NCBI RefSeq assembly: GCF_006440775.1
Contig: NZ_VFTZ01000004.1
Location: forward strand, 1-64,000
From: Mesorhizobium sp. B2-7-2
Lineage (GTDB): Bacteria; Pseudomonadota; Alphaproteobacteria; Rhizobiales; Rhizobiaceae
Length of the DNA: 64,000 nucleotides
Direction: 5' to 3'
Shown here: in pieces, positions 46,195 through 55,602 of the stretch
How positions within the stretch are numbered: the stretch's first letter is position 1
Layout: each line of letters starts with the position of its first letter
Position numbers and translations under genes: made by a program
Notes under the pieces: model-generated
Told to the model about the DNA's origin: nothing
The model's input: only the letters and a program-made list of their open reading frames with translations
Databases searched by the model: none

Positions 46195-46545
46195 ATGTCG
46201 ATCTCGATGCGCCCGAGCCAGGCCTTGCGACTGTGGCAGCAGGTGATGCTGGCCCAGGTGCGCGACGGCGAGCCCGATCTCACCATGCGCCAGACGGCTA
46301 TCCTGTTCACCATCTATCTCGATCCGCCGCCCCATACGGTGCGCGGGCTGGCCGCCAAGCTCAACGTCACCAAGCCTGTCATCACCCGGGCGCTGGACAC
46401 GATGGGCGCGCTGAAGCTGGTCTCGCGCCACCGCGACGAGCTCGACAAGCGCAACGTGCTGATCCGGCGCACGGTGGAAGGCGCGCTCTTTGTCGAGCGC
46501 TTCGGCGATGGTATCGTCGCCAGGGCGCACGAACTGCCCATCTGA
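46195..46545 (+). CDS. Small MarR-like winged-helix regulator
   Basis: The 116-residue product has the winged-helix core: LTMRQTAILFTIYL, then HTVRGLAAKLNVTKPVITRA (recognition helix region) and a wing with LVSRHRDELDKRN. It is shorter than a typical MarR (about 140 residues) because the last dimerisation helix is cut short. It lies 67 bases after the aminopeptidase and 49 bases before the NlpC/P60 gene and may control either. Ligand unknown. Confidence 0.78.
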   Translation: MSISMRPSQALRLWQQVMLAQVRDGEPDLTMRQTAILFTIYLDPPPHTVRGLAAKLNVTKPVITRALDTMGALKLVSRHRDELDKRNVLIRRTVEGALFVERFGDGIVARAHELPI

Positions 46546-46594
46546 CCTCATTGCCCCCATCTGAGTTCACTGCTGATTTGACTGGATTATCGAT

Positions 46595-47455
46595 TTGACC
46601 GCCAGAGATGCCCGCCTTCATGCCTTCCGCTCCGACCTTGCCGATGCGAGGCTGAAGGGCGAGGTCGCCGCCGACCGCTTCGTCAACGGCCGCCCGGCGC
46701 GGATCACGGCGTCGGTCGCCGACCTGCGCAAGGCGCCGCGTCCCGACGCCGGCGTTAACACGCAGGCGCTGTTCGGCGACGACGTGCTGGTCTTTGAGGA
46801 TGCCGAGGGTTGGGCCTGGGTGCAGGCCGAGCGCGACGGTTATGTCGGCTATGTGGCCGACAATCTGCTTGGCGCGCGCGAACATGCGCCCACGCATATC
46901 GTTTCCGTGCCGCGCACCTTCCTCTATCCCGCACCGGATCTCCGCTTTCCGGTCAGCGGACAGCTGTCGATGGGATCGACAGTGACGGTAACCGGCTCGG
47001 CCGAAACGCGCGGCACGAATTATGCGCTGCTGCCCTCCGGCCAGGCGGTCATCGTCGGCCATCTGCGGCCGATCGCGGAACTGGCGGAGGACTACGTCAC
47101 GGTCGCCGAGAGCTTCCTCGGCACGCCTTATCTCTGGGGCGGGGTCTCGGGCTTCGGCATCGATTGTTCCGGCCTCGTGCAGTTGGCAATGCGCATGACG
47201 GGCAAGGATGTCCTGCGCGACGCCGACATGCAGGCGGCGTCGATCGGCACGCCGTTGGAGCCGGGTCCGGACTATTCAGGTCTCCGGCGCGGCGATCTCG
47301 TCTTCTGGAAAGGCCATGTCGCGATCATGACCGACGAAAGAGACATGATCCACGCCAATGGCCACACCATGCTGGTCTCGCGCGAAGGCCTTAAAGAGGC
47401 GGTCGACCGCATCGGTTATCTCTATGGCGGTCCGACGGGGTTTCGGAGGCCGTAG
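46595..47455 (+). CDS. NlpC/P60-family cell-wall peptidase with SH3 domains
   Basis: The 286-residue product has bacterial SH3-like domains (about 35-160) and a C-terminal NlpC/P60 domain (about 165-285) with the triad C191 in IDCSGLVQ, H241 in GHVAIM and H253 in IHANGH. Such enzymes cleave D-Glu to diaminopimelate bonds in peptidoglycan stem peptides. There is no obvious signal peptide from the TTG at 46595, so it may act on recycled muropeptides in the cytoplasm or use an undetected export route. Confidence 0.87.
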   Translation: MTARDARLHAFRSDLADARLKGEVAADRFVNGRPARITASVADLRKAPRPDAGVNTQALFGDDVLVFEDAEGWAWVQAERDGYVGYVADNLLGAREHAPTHIVSVPRTFLYPAPDLRFPVSGQLSMGSTVTVTGSAETRGTNYALLPSGQAVIVGHLRPIAELAEDYVTVAESFLGTPYLWGGVSGFGIDCSGLVQLAMRMTGKDVLRDADMQAASIGTPLEPGPDYSGLRRGDLVFWKGHVAIMTDERDMIHANGHTMLVSREGLKEAVDRIGYLYGGPTGFRRP

Positions 47456-47462
47456 CGCCAGC

Positions 47463-47531
47463 CTCCCTTCTCCACCCTTGTGGGAGAAGGTGGATCGGCG
47501 CGCAGCGCCGAGACGGATGAGGGGTGCTGGA
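47463..47531. repeat. Left arm of an inverted pair of family B repeats
   Basis: It contains CTTCTCCACCCTTGTGGGAG, AAGGTGGATCGGCGCG and GAGACGGATGAGGGGTGCTG. A reverse-oriented copy lies at 47594-47660, 62 bases away. Confidence 0.7.
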
Positions 47532-47593
47532 CGGATCGCTACGTTGAAGAGCTAAGCGTCTTTCGCACCTCTATCTAGTCAGGTCTCATTTCT

Positions 47594-47660
47594 TCCAGCA
47601 CCCCTCATCCGTCTCGGCGCTAGCACGCCGATCCACCTTCCCCCACAAGGGGGGAAGGAA
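47594..47660. repeat. Right arm of an inverted pair of family B repeats
   Basis: CCAGCACCCCTCATCCGTCT, CGGCGCTAGCACGCCGATCC and ACCTTCCCCCACAAGGGG make the reverse complement of the left arm with a few differences. Together the arms could form a long cruciform or RNA hairpin that separates the NlpC/P60 gene from the helicase gene. Confidence 0.7.
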
Positions 47661-47705
47661 GAATCGCGCTGATCCCCTTTTGTTCCGATTTTCCTTGGCG
47701 ATTGC

Positions 47706-50261
47706 TTGCCGCCGCGCTACGTCTTGCGCGTGACCGAGCAGCCGCGCCTTGCCGAGCAGAATGCCGCCATCCTGCTGCCTGAGCCATTCGTCAGATGGTT
47801 CGGCGAGAAGGGCTGGTCGCCGCGCGTCCATCAGCTCGAGCTGCTGGCGAAGGCTCAAAGCGGCCAGTCGGTGCTGCTGATCGCGCCGACCGGCGCCGGC
47901 AAGACGCTGGCCGGCTTCCTGCCGTCGCTGACCGAGCTGGCCAACCGTCCGAAGCGAAAGCCGGGCGAAGCCCGCCGCGGCATCCACACACTCTATATCT
48001 CGCCGCTCAAGGCGTTGGCCGTCGACATCGAGCGCAATCTCGGCAAGCCGGTCGAGGAGATCGGCTTACCTGTCACCATCGAGACGCGCACCGGCGACAC
48101 GCCTTCGCACAAGCGCCAGCGGCAGAAACTGGCGCCGCCCGACATATTGCTAACCACGCCAGAACAGCTCGCTTTGCTGATCGCTTCGAACGACGCCAAG
48201 CGCTTCTTCGAGGATCTGCGTTATGTCGTGCTCGACGAGCTCCATTCGCTGGTCACCTCGAAGCGCGGCCATCTTCTGGCGCTCGGCCTGGCGCGCTTGC
48301 GCGCTTTTGTTCCCGGGTTGCAGACCATAGGCCTGTCGGCGACCGTGGCCGAGCCCGACGAGTTGCGCCGCTGGCTGGTGAGCCAGGCTTCTCCAGGCGC
48401 CATGTCCGAGCTCATCGTCGTCACGGGCGGCGCGAAGCCCGAGATATCGATCCTCGACTCGGAAGAGCGGGTGCCCTGGGCCGGTCACTCCGCCCGCTAC
48501 GCCACGCCTGAGATCTACCGCGAGATCAAGCGGCACAAGACCACGCTGCTGTTCGTCAACACCCGCAGCCAGGCCGAGCTGCTGTTCCAGGAGCTATGGC
48601 GCGTCAATGAAGACACTTTGCCGATCGCGCTCCATCACGGCTCGCTGGATGTCGCCCAGCGCCGCCGCGTCGAGAAGGCCATGGGCGAAAATGCGTTGCG
48701 CGCCATCGTCGCCACCTCGACGCTGGACCTCGGCATCGACTGGGGCGATGTGGATCTGGTTGTGCATGTTGGTGCGCCGAAAGGAGCGAGCCGCCTGGCG
48801 CAGCGCATCGGTCGCGCCAACCACCGCATGGACGAGCCATCGAAAGCGATCCTGATCCCGGCGAACCGCTTCGAGGTGCTGGAATGCCGGGCGGCGCTGG
48901 ATGCCAATTATCTCGGCGCCCAGGACACGCCGCCGCTGGTCAATGGCGGGTTCGACGTGCTGGCCCAGCATGTGCTGGGCTGCGCCTGCGGGGCGCCGTT
49001 CCATGCCGACACGCTGTTCGATGAAGTAAGGACGGCTGCGCCTTATGCCAGCCTGGACAGGCCGACATTCGACCGGGTCATCGACTTCGTCGCCACCGGC
49101 GGGTACGCGCTGAAAAATTACGAGCGCTATGCCCGCGTCCGGCAGACCAAGGAAGGCTTGTGGCGGGTTTCAAATCCGGGTGTCGCCCAGCAATACAGGC
49201 TCAATGTCGGCACCATCATCGAAGTGCCGGCGCTCAATGTGCGTTACGTCCAGACCGGCAGCAGAGGGGCGGCCTCGCGCGGCGGCAGGGTGCTGGGAAA
49301 GATCGAGGAAGCATTCCTGGAGACTTTGACCCACGGCGACACCTTCATGTTCGGTGGCAAGATCCTGCGCTTCGAAGGCATTCGCGAAAACGAGTGCTTC
49401 GTCTCGAACGCGCCCGGCAGCGACGCGAAGGTGCCCTATTATGGCGGCGGCAAATTCCCGCTTTCGACCTATCTCGCCGAGCAGGTGCGGGCCATGCTCG
49501 ATGACCCGCAACGCTGGAAGAAACTGCCTGAGCAGGTCGCCGACTGGTTAAGATTTCAGGCGGACAAGTCCGTTTTGCCGAAACGCGATGATCTGCTGAT
49601 CGAGACTTTTCCACGCGGCAACCGCTACTACCTCGTGGCCTATCCGTTTGAGGGTAGGCTTGCGCATCAGACACTCGGCATGCTGCTCACCCGCCGGCTG
49701 GATCGGGCGGGAGCCAAGCCGGTCGGCTTCGTCGCCACCGATTATGCGCTGGCCATCTGGTCGCTGGCCGACATGGGCTGGATGTTCAAGAACAGAAAAC
49801 CGTCGCTGGCCACGCTGTTCGATCAGGACATGCTGGGCGATGACCTCGAAGCCTGGTTTGCCGACAGCTGGCTGCTAAAGCGCACCTTCCGCAACTGCGC
49901 GCTTATTTCCGGACTGATCGAAAAACGCCATCCCGGCAAAGAGAAAAGCGGCCGCCAGGTGACCGTCTCGACAGACCTGATCTATGACGTGCTGCGCAGC
50001 CATGAACCCGACCATATTCTGCTGCAGGCTACCCGCACGGATGCCGCGACCGGGTTGCTCGATGTCAGCAGGCTTGCCGAGATGCTCTCGCGCATCCGCG
50101 GTCGAATCATGCATAAGAATCTCGAACAGATATCGCCGCTCGCCGTGCCGATCATGCTCGAAATCGGCAAAATGCCGGTGAATGGCGAGGCGGACGAAAC
50201 GCTGCTGATGGATGCCGCCACCCTCGTCGAAGAGGCCATGGGGCCCGAAATGATGGATTGA
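47706..50261 (+). CDS. Ligase-associated DNA damage response DEXH-box helicase (Lhr-type)
   Basis: The 851-residue protein is a bacterial Lhr-core-type helicase found with an ATP-dependent ligase, an exonuclease and PdeM in some bacteria. Motifs: Walker A IAPTGAGKTLAGF at about 59-71, DEXH box LDELHSL at about 176-182, GLSATVAEPDELRR, and motif VI QRIGRANHR. The C-terminal half contains the winged-helix and beta-barrel regions of Lhr. It starts at TTG 47706 (or GTG 47730). It is followed 18 bases later by pdeM, but neither ligase nor exonuclease gene is in the window. Confidence 0.92.
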   Translation: MPPRYVLRVTEQPRLAEQNAAILLPEPFVRWFGEKGWSPRVHQLELLAKAQSGQSVLLIAPTGAGKTLAGFLPSLTELANRPKRKPGEARRGIHTLYISPLKALAVDIERNLGKPVEEIGLPVTIETRTGDTPSHKRQRQKLAPPDILLTTPEQLALLIASNDAKRFFEDLRYVVLDELHSLVTSKRGHLLALGLARLRAFVPGLQTIGLSATVAEPDELRRWLVSQASPGAMSELIVVTGGAKPEISILDSEERVPWAGHSARYATPEIYREIKRHKTTLLFVNTRSQAELLFQELWRVNEDTLPIALHHGSLDVAQRRRVEKAMGENALRAIVATSTLDLGIDWGDVDLVVHVGAPKGASRLAQRIGRANHRMDEPSKAILIPANRFEVLECRAALDANYLGAQDTPPLVNGGFDVLAQHVLGCACGAPFHADTLFDEVRTAAPYASLDRPTFDRVIDFVATGGYALKNYERYARVRQTKEGLWRVSNPGVAQQYRLNVGTIIEVPALNVRYVQTGSRGAASRGGRVLGKIEEAFLETLTHGDTFMFGGKILRFEGIRENECFVSNAPGSDAKVPYYGGGKFPLSTYLAEQVRAMLDDPQRWKKLPEQVADWLRFQADKSVLPKRDDLLIETFPRGNRYYLVAYPFEGRLAHQTLGMLLTRRLDRAGAKPVGFVATDYALAIWSLADMGWMFKNRKPSLATLFDQDMLGDDLEAWFADSWLLKRTFRNCALISGLIEKRHPGKEKSGRQVTVSTDLIYDVLRSHEPDHILLQATRTDAATGLLDVSRLAEMLSRIRGRIMHKNLEQISPLAVPIMLEIGKMPVNGEADETLLMDAATLVEEAMGPEMMD

Positions 50262-50279
50262 AAGAAGGTCTAGGAGGGG

Positions 50280-50996
50280 ATGAATTTTTCGCTGTCGCGC
50301 GCAACGCTGATCGCCGAGGCCGACCCTGTCGGCATCGCCTGCGAGCGCGCGGTCTGCGACCGGCGCGGCGTGCTCTATTTCCCCGATCTGCGGCTGCTCG
50401 CGGTCTCCGACCTGCATCTCGAAAAAGGCTCATCCTTCGCCAGGCGCGGCGCGCTGATCCCGCCCTACGATACCGGCGCAACGTTGCTGCGGCTTCAGGC
50501 GGTGATCGCCGACTACCAGCCGCGGATCGTCGTCAGCCTGGGTGATTCCTTCCACGACGGCGGCGGTGCCGAGCGCATGCATCTGAGTTTCCGCGAAAGG
50601 CTGGAGGCGATGATGGCCGGCCGCGACTGGTTCTGGGTCGCCGGCAACCACGACCCGGATGCGCCAGCCGACCTGCCGGGCGAGACCGTGCGGGAACTCG
50701 CCATCGGCTCGCTGCTCTTCCGCCACGAGCCGTCGAAGCTGCGGGTCGAAGGCGAGATCGCCGGCCATCTCCACCCTTGCGCGCGCATCGTCCAGCGCGG
50801 CCGCTCGGTCCGGCGGCGCTGCTTTGCCGGCGACGGCGGCCGCATGATCATGCCGGCCTTCGGCGCCTATACCGGCTCGCTCAACGTTCTCGACCGCGCC
50901 TATGCCGGCCTGTTCCGCCTGGAAACGCTGATGGCTTACATGCTCGGTGCCGAGCGCATCTTCGCCATTTCCGGCTCGATGCTCAGGCCGGGCTGA
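50280..50996 (+). CDS. pdeM: Ligase-associated DNA repair metallophosphoesterase PdeM
   Basis: PdeM is a calcineurin-like metallo-endonuclease of the ligase-associated repair set. The 238-residue protein has all phosphoesterase metal motifs: SDLHLEKG at about 43-50, GDSFHDGG near 87-94, GNHD near 122-125 and GHLHP near 161-165. GGAGGGG lies right before the ATG. It is translated with the helicase gene upstream and converges with soeC, 3 bases apart. Confidence 0.93.
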   Translation: MNFSLSRATLIAEADPVGIACERAVCDRRGVLYFPDLRLLAVSDLHLEKGSSFARRGALIPPYDTGATLLRLQAVIADYQPRIVVSLGDSFHDGGGAERMHLSFRERLEAMMAGRDWFWVAGNHDPDAPADLPGETVRELAIGSLLFRHEPSKLRVEGEIAGHLHPCARIVQRGRSVRRRCFAGDGGRMIMPAFGAYTGSLNVLDRAYAGLFRLETLMAYMLGAERIFAISGSMLRPG

Positions 50997-50999
50997 AGC

Positions 51000-51938
51000 T
51001 TACTCCCTGCCATAATAGAGGGTGACCGTATGCTTCGCCTCGGCGAAGAACAGCCAGCGCTCGACCAGCATGCCGGTAAGCTGGGCGACGGCTGCAAGCA
51101 CGGATGCGACCGCGCCCAACGGCCATGGCAGGAAGAACACGGCAGCCAGCAGGATGGAGGGCACGGCAAAGGCCAGCGCCTGCGTGATCCGCCGCAGCTT
51201 GGCGCTATGCTTGCGCGCGATGCGGAATCCCATTTCCTTCAGCAGATAGTTTTCTTCCGTGTGCGGCCACTCGATCGACCGCACTGTGCCACCTGCGAGC
51301 CCGGTCGCAGTGTTGGCGGTGGTCGGGATCTCCAGCCGGTCATTGTAGCGCCAGGTCGCAAGCTTCCAGCCCCAGCCGGCGAGCGTGGCAAGCAGAGCCC
51401 AGATCGGCATCGCCGTTGAACCCAGCTTGAACCCCTGGAGCAAGGCGTTGGCGAGAACGCTTCCGGTCATCGCCGCGAAGATGAGATAGGCCGGCAAAGT
51501 ATAGCGGCTGTGCCACTGCGCGATCGGCTTCAACGAAGCATAGATCATGCCGGTCGTGCAGATTGTCATGACCGCGCCTGCCGCCGTCAGCAGGCCGGCG
51601 GCCGCCACCCCGCCGCTGCTCTTGCCGAGAAACACCCAGCCGATGCCGAACAGGCCGGCCGGGATGAAGGTCGCGACCGAGGCCACGCCTTCGCGCGACA
51701 GCCACGAACTGCGCCATTGCGAGAAGGCCCGCCAGGCGCGCTCGGGACGGCCGAGATGGCCGGCGGAGGACAACAGGCCGGCCGCGATCAGGCCGAGCGC
51801 CAGCCCCATGCCGACAAGGCCAAGCCAGAAATCGGCCGGGATCACGCCAAATCCGCCAAGCAGGCCGAGCAGTGCCAGCAGGCCGTAGCCGGCGCCTGTG
51901 GCAGTGGTGAAGAAGACGACCGAGAAAGCGGGATGCAT
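51000..51938 (-). CDS. soeC: DmsC/NrfD-type membrane subunit SoeC of a sulfite dehydrogenase
   Basis: The 312-residue protein has about eight membrane helices and the DmsC-family text SAGHLGRPERAWRAFSQWRS and EGVASVATFIPAGLF. It would anchor the SoeAB catalytic subunits and pass electrons to quinone. It begins 2 bases after the soeB stop. The A, B and C sizes here (976, 244, 312) match my recollection of Allochromatium SoeABC. A dimethyl sulfoxide or polysulfide enzyme is a less likely alternative. Confidence 0.8.
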   Translation of the reverse strand: MHPAFSVVFFTTATGAGYGLLALLGLLGGFGVIPADFWLGLVGMGLALGLIAAGLLSSAGHLGRPERAWRAFSQWRSSWLSREGVASVATFIPAGLFGIGWVFLGKSSGGVAAAGLLTAAGAVMTICTTGMIYASLKPIAQWHSRYTLPAYLIFAAMTGSVLANALLQGFKLGSTAMPIWALLATLAGWGWKLATWRYNDRLEIPTTANTATGLAGGTVRSIEWPHTEENYLLKEMGFRIARKHSAKLRRITQALAFAVPSILLAAVFFLPWPLGAVASVLAAVAQLTGMLVERWLFFAEAKHTVTLYYGRE

Positions 51939-51940
51939 GG

Positions 51941-52675
51941 TCAGTTCGAAAGCATGCGGTCGATCCAGCCGAGGAAGCCGCCCTCGGCCCGGATCGGCTC
52001 CAGCGCCGGCGCGTCCACCTTCGCCGCGCGTTGGCTGCGGGCGCGCGGCGGCAGATATCTGTTGGTCGGCTGGTAGCCGAGCTCCGGCATCAGCGCGACG
52101 CCGCCACGCTCCTCGACAAGCTGCGAGATCGCCGAGGCCGGATCGCCGAGATCGCCGAAATGCCGGGCGCTGGTCGGGCAGGCCGCCACGCAGGCCGGCA
52201 CGCGGTCTTCCTCGGCCAGATTGTCGTTGTAGATGCGGTCGACGCACAGCGTGCATTTCTTCATCACGCCGACATCGGTGTCGAGCTCGCGCGCGCCATA
52301 AGGACAGGCCCAGCTGCACAATTTGCAGCCGATGCACTTGTCCTCGTCGACCAGCACGATGCCGTCCGAGGCGCGTTTGTAGGAGGCGCCGGTCGGGCAG
52401 ACGGTGACGCAGGCCGGCTGCTCGCAATGCAGGCAGGAGCGCGGGAAATTCACCGTGCGGCCGCCCAGCTCCGTCGTATGCTCGTAACTATGCACCCGGT
52501 TGAACCAGACGCCGTCGACATGTCCGCCATAGGGATCGATATCGGTCAGCGGCGCCATGTGGCCGCCGGTGTTCCACTCCTTGCAGGCGGTCACGCAGGC
52601 TTGGCAGCCGACGCAAGTGTCGAGGTCGATGACGAGGCCGAGTTTTTTCTCGGTTCGAGCGGGAAGACAGGTCAT
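51941..52675 (-). CDS. soeB: 4Fe-4S ferredoxin-type subunit SoeB
   Basis: The 244-residue protein has four 4Fe-4S clusters, read from CVGCQACVTAC, CLHCEQPACVTVCP, CIGCKLCSWACP and CTLC with the later CVAACP. It transfers electrons from SoeA to SoeC. There is no signal peptide or twin-arginine motif. Its start overlaps the soeA stop by 4 bases and soeC begins 2 bases after its stop. Confidence 0.88.
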   Translation of the reverse strand: MTCLPARTEKKLGLVIDLDTCVGCQACVTACKEWNTGGHMAPLTDIDPYGGHVDGVWFNRVHSYEHTTELGGRTVNFPRSCLHCEQPACVTVCPTGASYKRASDGIVLVDEDKCIGCKLCSWACPYGARELDTDVGVMKKCTLCVDRIYNDNLAEEDRVPACVAACPTSARHFGDLGDPASAISQLVEERGGVALMPELGYQPTNRYLPPRARSQRAAKVDAPALEPIRAEGGFLGWIDRMLSN

Positions 52676-55602
52676 TCGGCGGCTTCCCTCTTCATGCGAA
52701 ACGCGGCGCCGAAGCGAAGCACGTCAGGCGAAGGCTCGAAATGCGGCGGCTGGGCGAAACGCTCGAATTGCGGCTCTGTGAAGCCGGCTTCCTCAGGCGC
52801 GCATTTGATGATCCGCACGCGAACGTCGAACCACGCCGCCTGGCCGGTGACCGGATCCGAATTCGAATAGCGCTTGCCGTTGGCGTTCGTCGCAGTCTGG
52901 TCGCCGACGATATGGTTGAGCAGGAAGCCGCGATTGCTCTCCGCCGCATCGTCCTTCAGGCCCCAGCTGCCGCGCCGCTTGCCGATCGCGTTCCAGGTCC
53001 ACACCGTGTCCGGGTTCACGCCGTCGATCAGCTTGATCTGGCCCTTCACCCTTCCGTTGACGCTTTCGATCCACACCCAGTCGTCGTCGGAAAGGCCAAG
53101 ACCGGTGGCGGTCTGCGTATGCACAAACAGCCGGTTCTGGCTGGTGATCTGCCGCAGCCACGCATTCTGCGAGCCCCAGGAATGGTACATGTGCATCGGC
53201 CGCTGCGTCAGCGCATGCAGCGGATATTTTTGCAGGTCGACGGTGTCCTCCTCGAAGGGCGCGTACCAGAAGGGCAGCGGGTCCATATAGGCCTCGATGC
53301 GGCCGCGCTCGGCGTCCGGCGGCTGCACCTTGCCATGGCCGCGCCCGGCAAGCCTGAACCGCTGCATCGGCTCCGAGTAGAGCTGGAAGACGATAGGCTC
53401 GGCCTTGGAAATGAAACCCATCTCGACCGCGAAATCGAGATAGGCGCGGTTGCCCATTTTGTAATAGCGCTGGTCGTCGGAAAAAGCGTGGTGCCAGAAG
53501 CCGCCATTGTCGATGTAGCGCTGCAGCTGGTTGGGGTTGGCGGCGCCCCTGCCGATCGAGCCGCCATTCTCGCCGCGCCAGCCGGCTAAAGGGCCGATGC
53601 CGGGCGTGCGCTCGTGGTTGACGATGTAGTCGGCATAGTCGCGGTATTTGGCTGAGCCGTCTTCGTCGACGAAGCCCGGCAGGCCAAGCCGCGCGCCGAG
53701 CTCTATCAGCACGGACTGGAACGGCCGCACGTCGCGGTCCGGCTGCACCACGGGATGGCGGATGGCGTCGCCCGGACCGTCGGCATGGCTGATCGGCCGG
53801 TCGAGCAGGCTGATGCAGTCGTGCCGCTCGAGATAGGTGGTGTCGGGCAGCACCAGGTCGGCGAAAGCCACCGTTTCGGAATAATAGGCGTCGGAATAGA
53901 TGATGAACGGGATCTTGTAGGCGCCCGCCTCGTCCTTGTCGGTCAGCATACGAATGGCCTCGACCGTATTCATCGACGAGTTCCACGCCATGTTCGACAT
54001 GTACATCATCAGCGTGTCGATCGGATAAGGATCGCCGGCCCAGGCGTTGCGGATGACCGAGTGCATAAGCCCGTGCGCGGCCAGGGGCGCTTCCCAGGAA
54101 TAGGCTTTGTCGATGCGGGTAGGCCGCCCGTCATCGTCGACGAGAAGATCGTCCGGGCTGCAGACGAAGCCGAGCGGCATGCCGTCCAGCGGCGTCATCG
54201 GCCGAACGTTTTTTCCGCATGGCTTCGGCTCCGGCGGCGCCGGGCGCGGGTAGGGCGGCTTGAAACGGAAACCGCCTGGAACATCGACAGTGCCCAGCAG
54301 AACCTGCAGCAGATGGATGGCGCGGCAGGTGTGAAAGCCGTTGGAATGGGCCGAAATACCGCGCATGGCATGCATCGAGACAGGACGGCCCCTGATCGTC
54401 TCGTGCCGGCGGCCCGCCCAGTCGGTCCAGGCGACCGGCAGCTCGATCGCCTGCTCAAAGGCGACATGCGCCAGCTCCGCCGCGATGCGCCTGATCGTGT
54501 CGGCGTCGACACCGCAGCGCTCAGCTACCGCGTCCGGCGAATAGGTCTCGTCAAGATAGCGTTCGGCGATGAGCTGGAAGACAGGCACGCAGCGCTGTCC
54601 GCCGATCTCATAGCTGCCGGTCAACGCCGGCTTTGCTTCGGGGTCGGTTGCGTCGATCGGTTGCTTGGCCACACGGTCCCAAGCCAGCGGATTGCCGTCG
54701 CCGTCTCGCACGAACAGCCCGTCGTCGGCGGTCCCCGATTCCTGCACGACCAGCACCGGCGCGTTGGTGTAGCGTAGCAGATAGTCGAGATCGACGCGGC
54801 CGGCCTTGAGCAATTCATGGACAAGCGCCAGCACGAACAGACCGTCCGTGCCCGGCCGGATGCCGATCCAGTCGTCGGCGATCGCGTTGTAGCCGGTGCG
54901 GCAGGGGTTGATCGAAACCACCTTGGCGCCGCGCGCCTTGAGCTTGCCGAGACCGATCTTGATCGGGTTGGAATCGTGGTCCTCGGCGACGCCGAACAGC
55001 ATGAAGTATTTCGTGTTGTCCCAGTCTGGCTCGCCGAACTCCCAGAACGAGCCGCCGATCGTGTAGAGCCCGCCGGCCGCCATGTTGACGGAGCAGAAAC
55101 CGCCATGCGCGGCGAAATTGGGCGTGCCGAACTTCGACGCCCACCAGCCGGTCAGCGATTGCGACTGGTCGCGCCCGGTGAAGAAGGCAAGCTTCCTCGG
55201 ATCGGTGCGGCGGATCGCCGACAGTCGTTCGGTGGCGATGGTCAGCGCTTCGTCCCACTCGATCTCGCGGAACTCGCCGGAGCCGCGCGGACCTGTGCGC
55301 AGCAGCGGCTTCTTCAGCCGCGCCGGACTGTAATGCTGCATGATGCCGGCGCTGCCCTTGCCGCAGATCACGCCCCGGTTGACCGGATGGTCCTTGTTGC
55401 CGTTGATGTAGCGGACCTTGCCGTCCTTGATGTGGACGTCGATGCCGCAGCGGCAGGCGCACATGTAGCAGGTGGTCTTGGCGATGCGGTCGGAGACGCT
55501 TGGCGATGTCTCGACGCCGTCGCCCTCGTCAGGCGCTCGGCTGTCGGCCAGCGGCCGCTGCGAAGGGGCGGAATTGGTGCCGCGCGGCGCGCCGGGATTC
55601 AT
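52672..55602 (-). CDS. soeA: Molybdopterin oxidoreductase SoeA (sulfite dehydrogenase catalytic subunit type)
   Basis: The 976-residue protein is a DMSO reductase-family Mo-bisMGD enzyme. An N-terminal 4Fe-4S site is formed by C45, C48, C52 and C80 (CYMCACRC ... VICGKG). A likely Mo ligand cysteine is in HGGFCSVNMAAGG. The C terminus has the molydopterin-binding domain (DDDWVWIESVNGRVKG). No twin-arginine signal is present, so it is cytoplasmic, as in SoeABC, which oxidises sulfite to sulfate at the membrane. Arsenite or thiosulfate substrates cannot be excluded. The start at 55602 overlaps the 52-aa ORF stop by 4 bases. Confidence 0.82.
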   Translation of the reverse strand: MNPGAPRGTNSAPSQRPLADSRAPDEGDGVETSPSVSDRIAKTTCYMCACRCGIDVHIKDGKVRYINGNKDHPVNRGVICGKGSAGIMQHYSPARLKKPLLRTGPRGSGEFREIEWDEALTIATERLSAIRRTDPRKLAFFTGRDQSQSLTGWWASKFGTPNFAAHGGFCSVNMAAGGLYTIGGSFWEFGEPDWDNTKYFMLFGVAEDHDSNPIKIGLGKLKARGAKVVSINPCRTGYNAIADDWIGIRPGTDGLFVLALVHELLKAGRVDLDYLLRYTNAPVLVVQESGTADDGLFVRDGDGNPLAWDRVAKQPIDATDPEAKPALTGSYEIGGQRCVPVFQLIAERYLDETYSPDAVAERCGVDADTIRRIAAELAHVAFEQAIELPVAWTDWAGRRHETIRGRPVSMHAMRGISAHSNGFHTCRAIHLLQVLLGTVDVPGGFRFKPPYPRPAPPEPKPCGKNVRPMTPLDGMPLGFVCSPDDLLVDDDGRPTRIDKAYSWEAPLAAHGLMHSVIRNAWAGDPYPIDTLMMYMSNMAWNSSMNTVEAIRMLTDKDEAGAYKIPFIIYSDAYYSETVAFADLVLPDTTYLERHDCISLLDRPISHADGPGDAIRHPVVQPDRDVRPFQSVLIELGARLGLPGFVDEDGSAKYRDYADYIVNHERTPGIGPLAGWRGENGGSIGRGAANPNQLQRYIDNGGFWHHAFSDDQRYYKMGNRAYLDFAVEMGFISKAEPIVFQLYSEPMQRFRLAGRGHGKVQPPDAERGRIEAYMDPLPFWYAPFEEDTVDLQKYPLHALTQRPMHMYHSWGSQNAWLRQITSQNRLFVHTQTATGLGLSDDDWVWIESVNGRVKGQIKLIDGVNPDTVWTWNAIGKRRGSWGLKDDAAESNRGFLLNHIVGDQTATNANGKRYSNSDPVTGQAAWFDVRVRIIKCAPEEAGFTEPQFERFAQPPHFEPSPDVLRFGAAFRMKREAAE

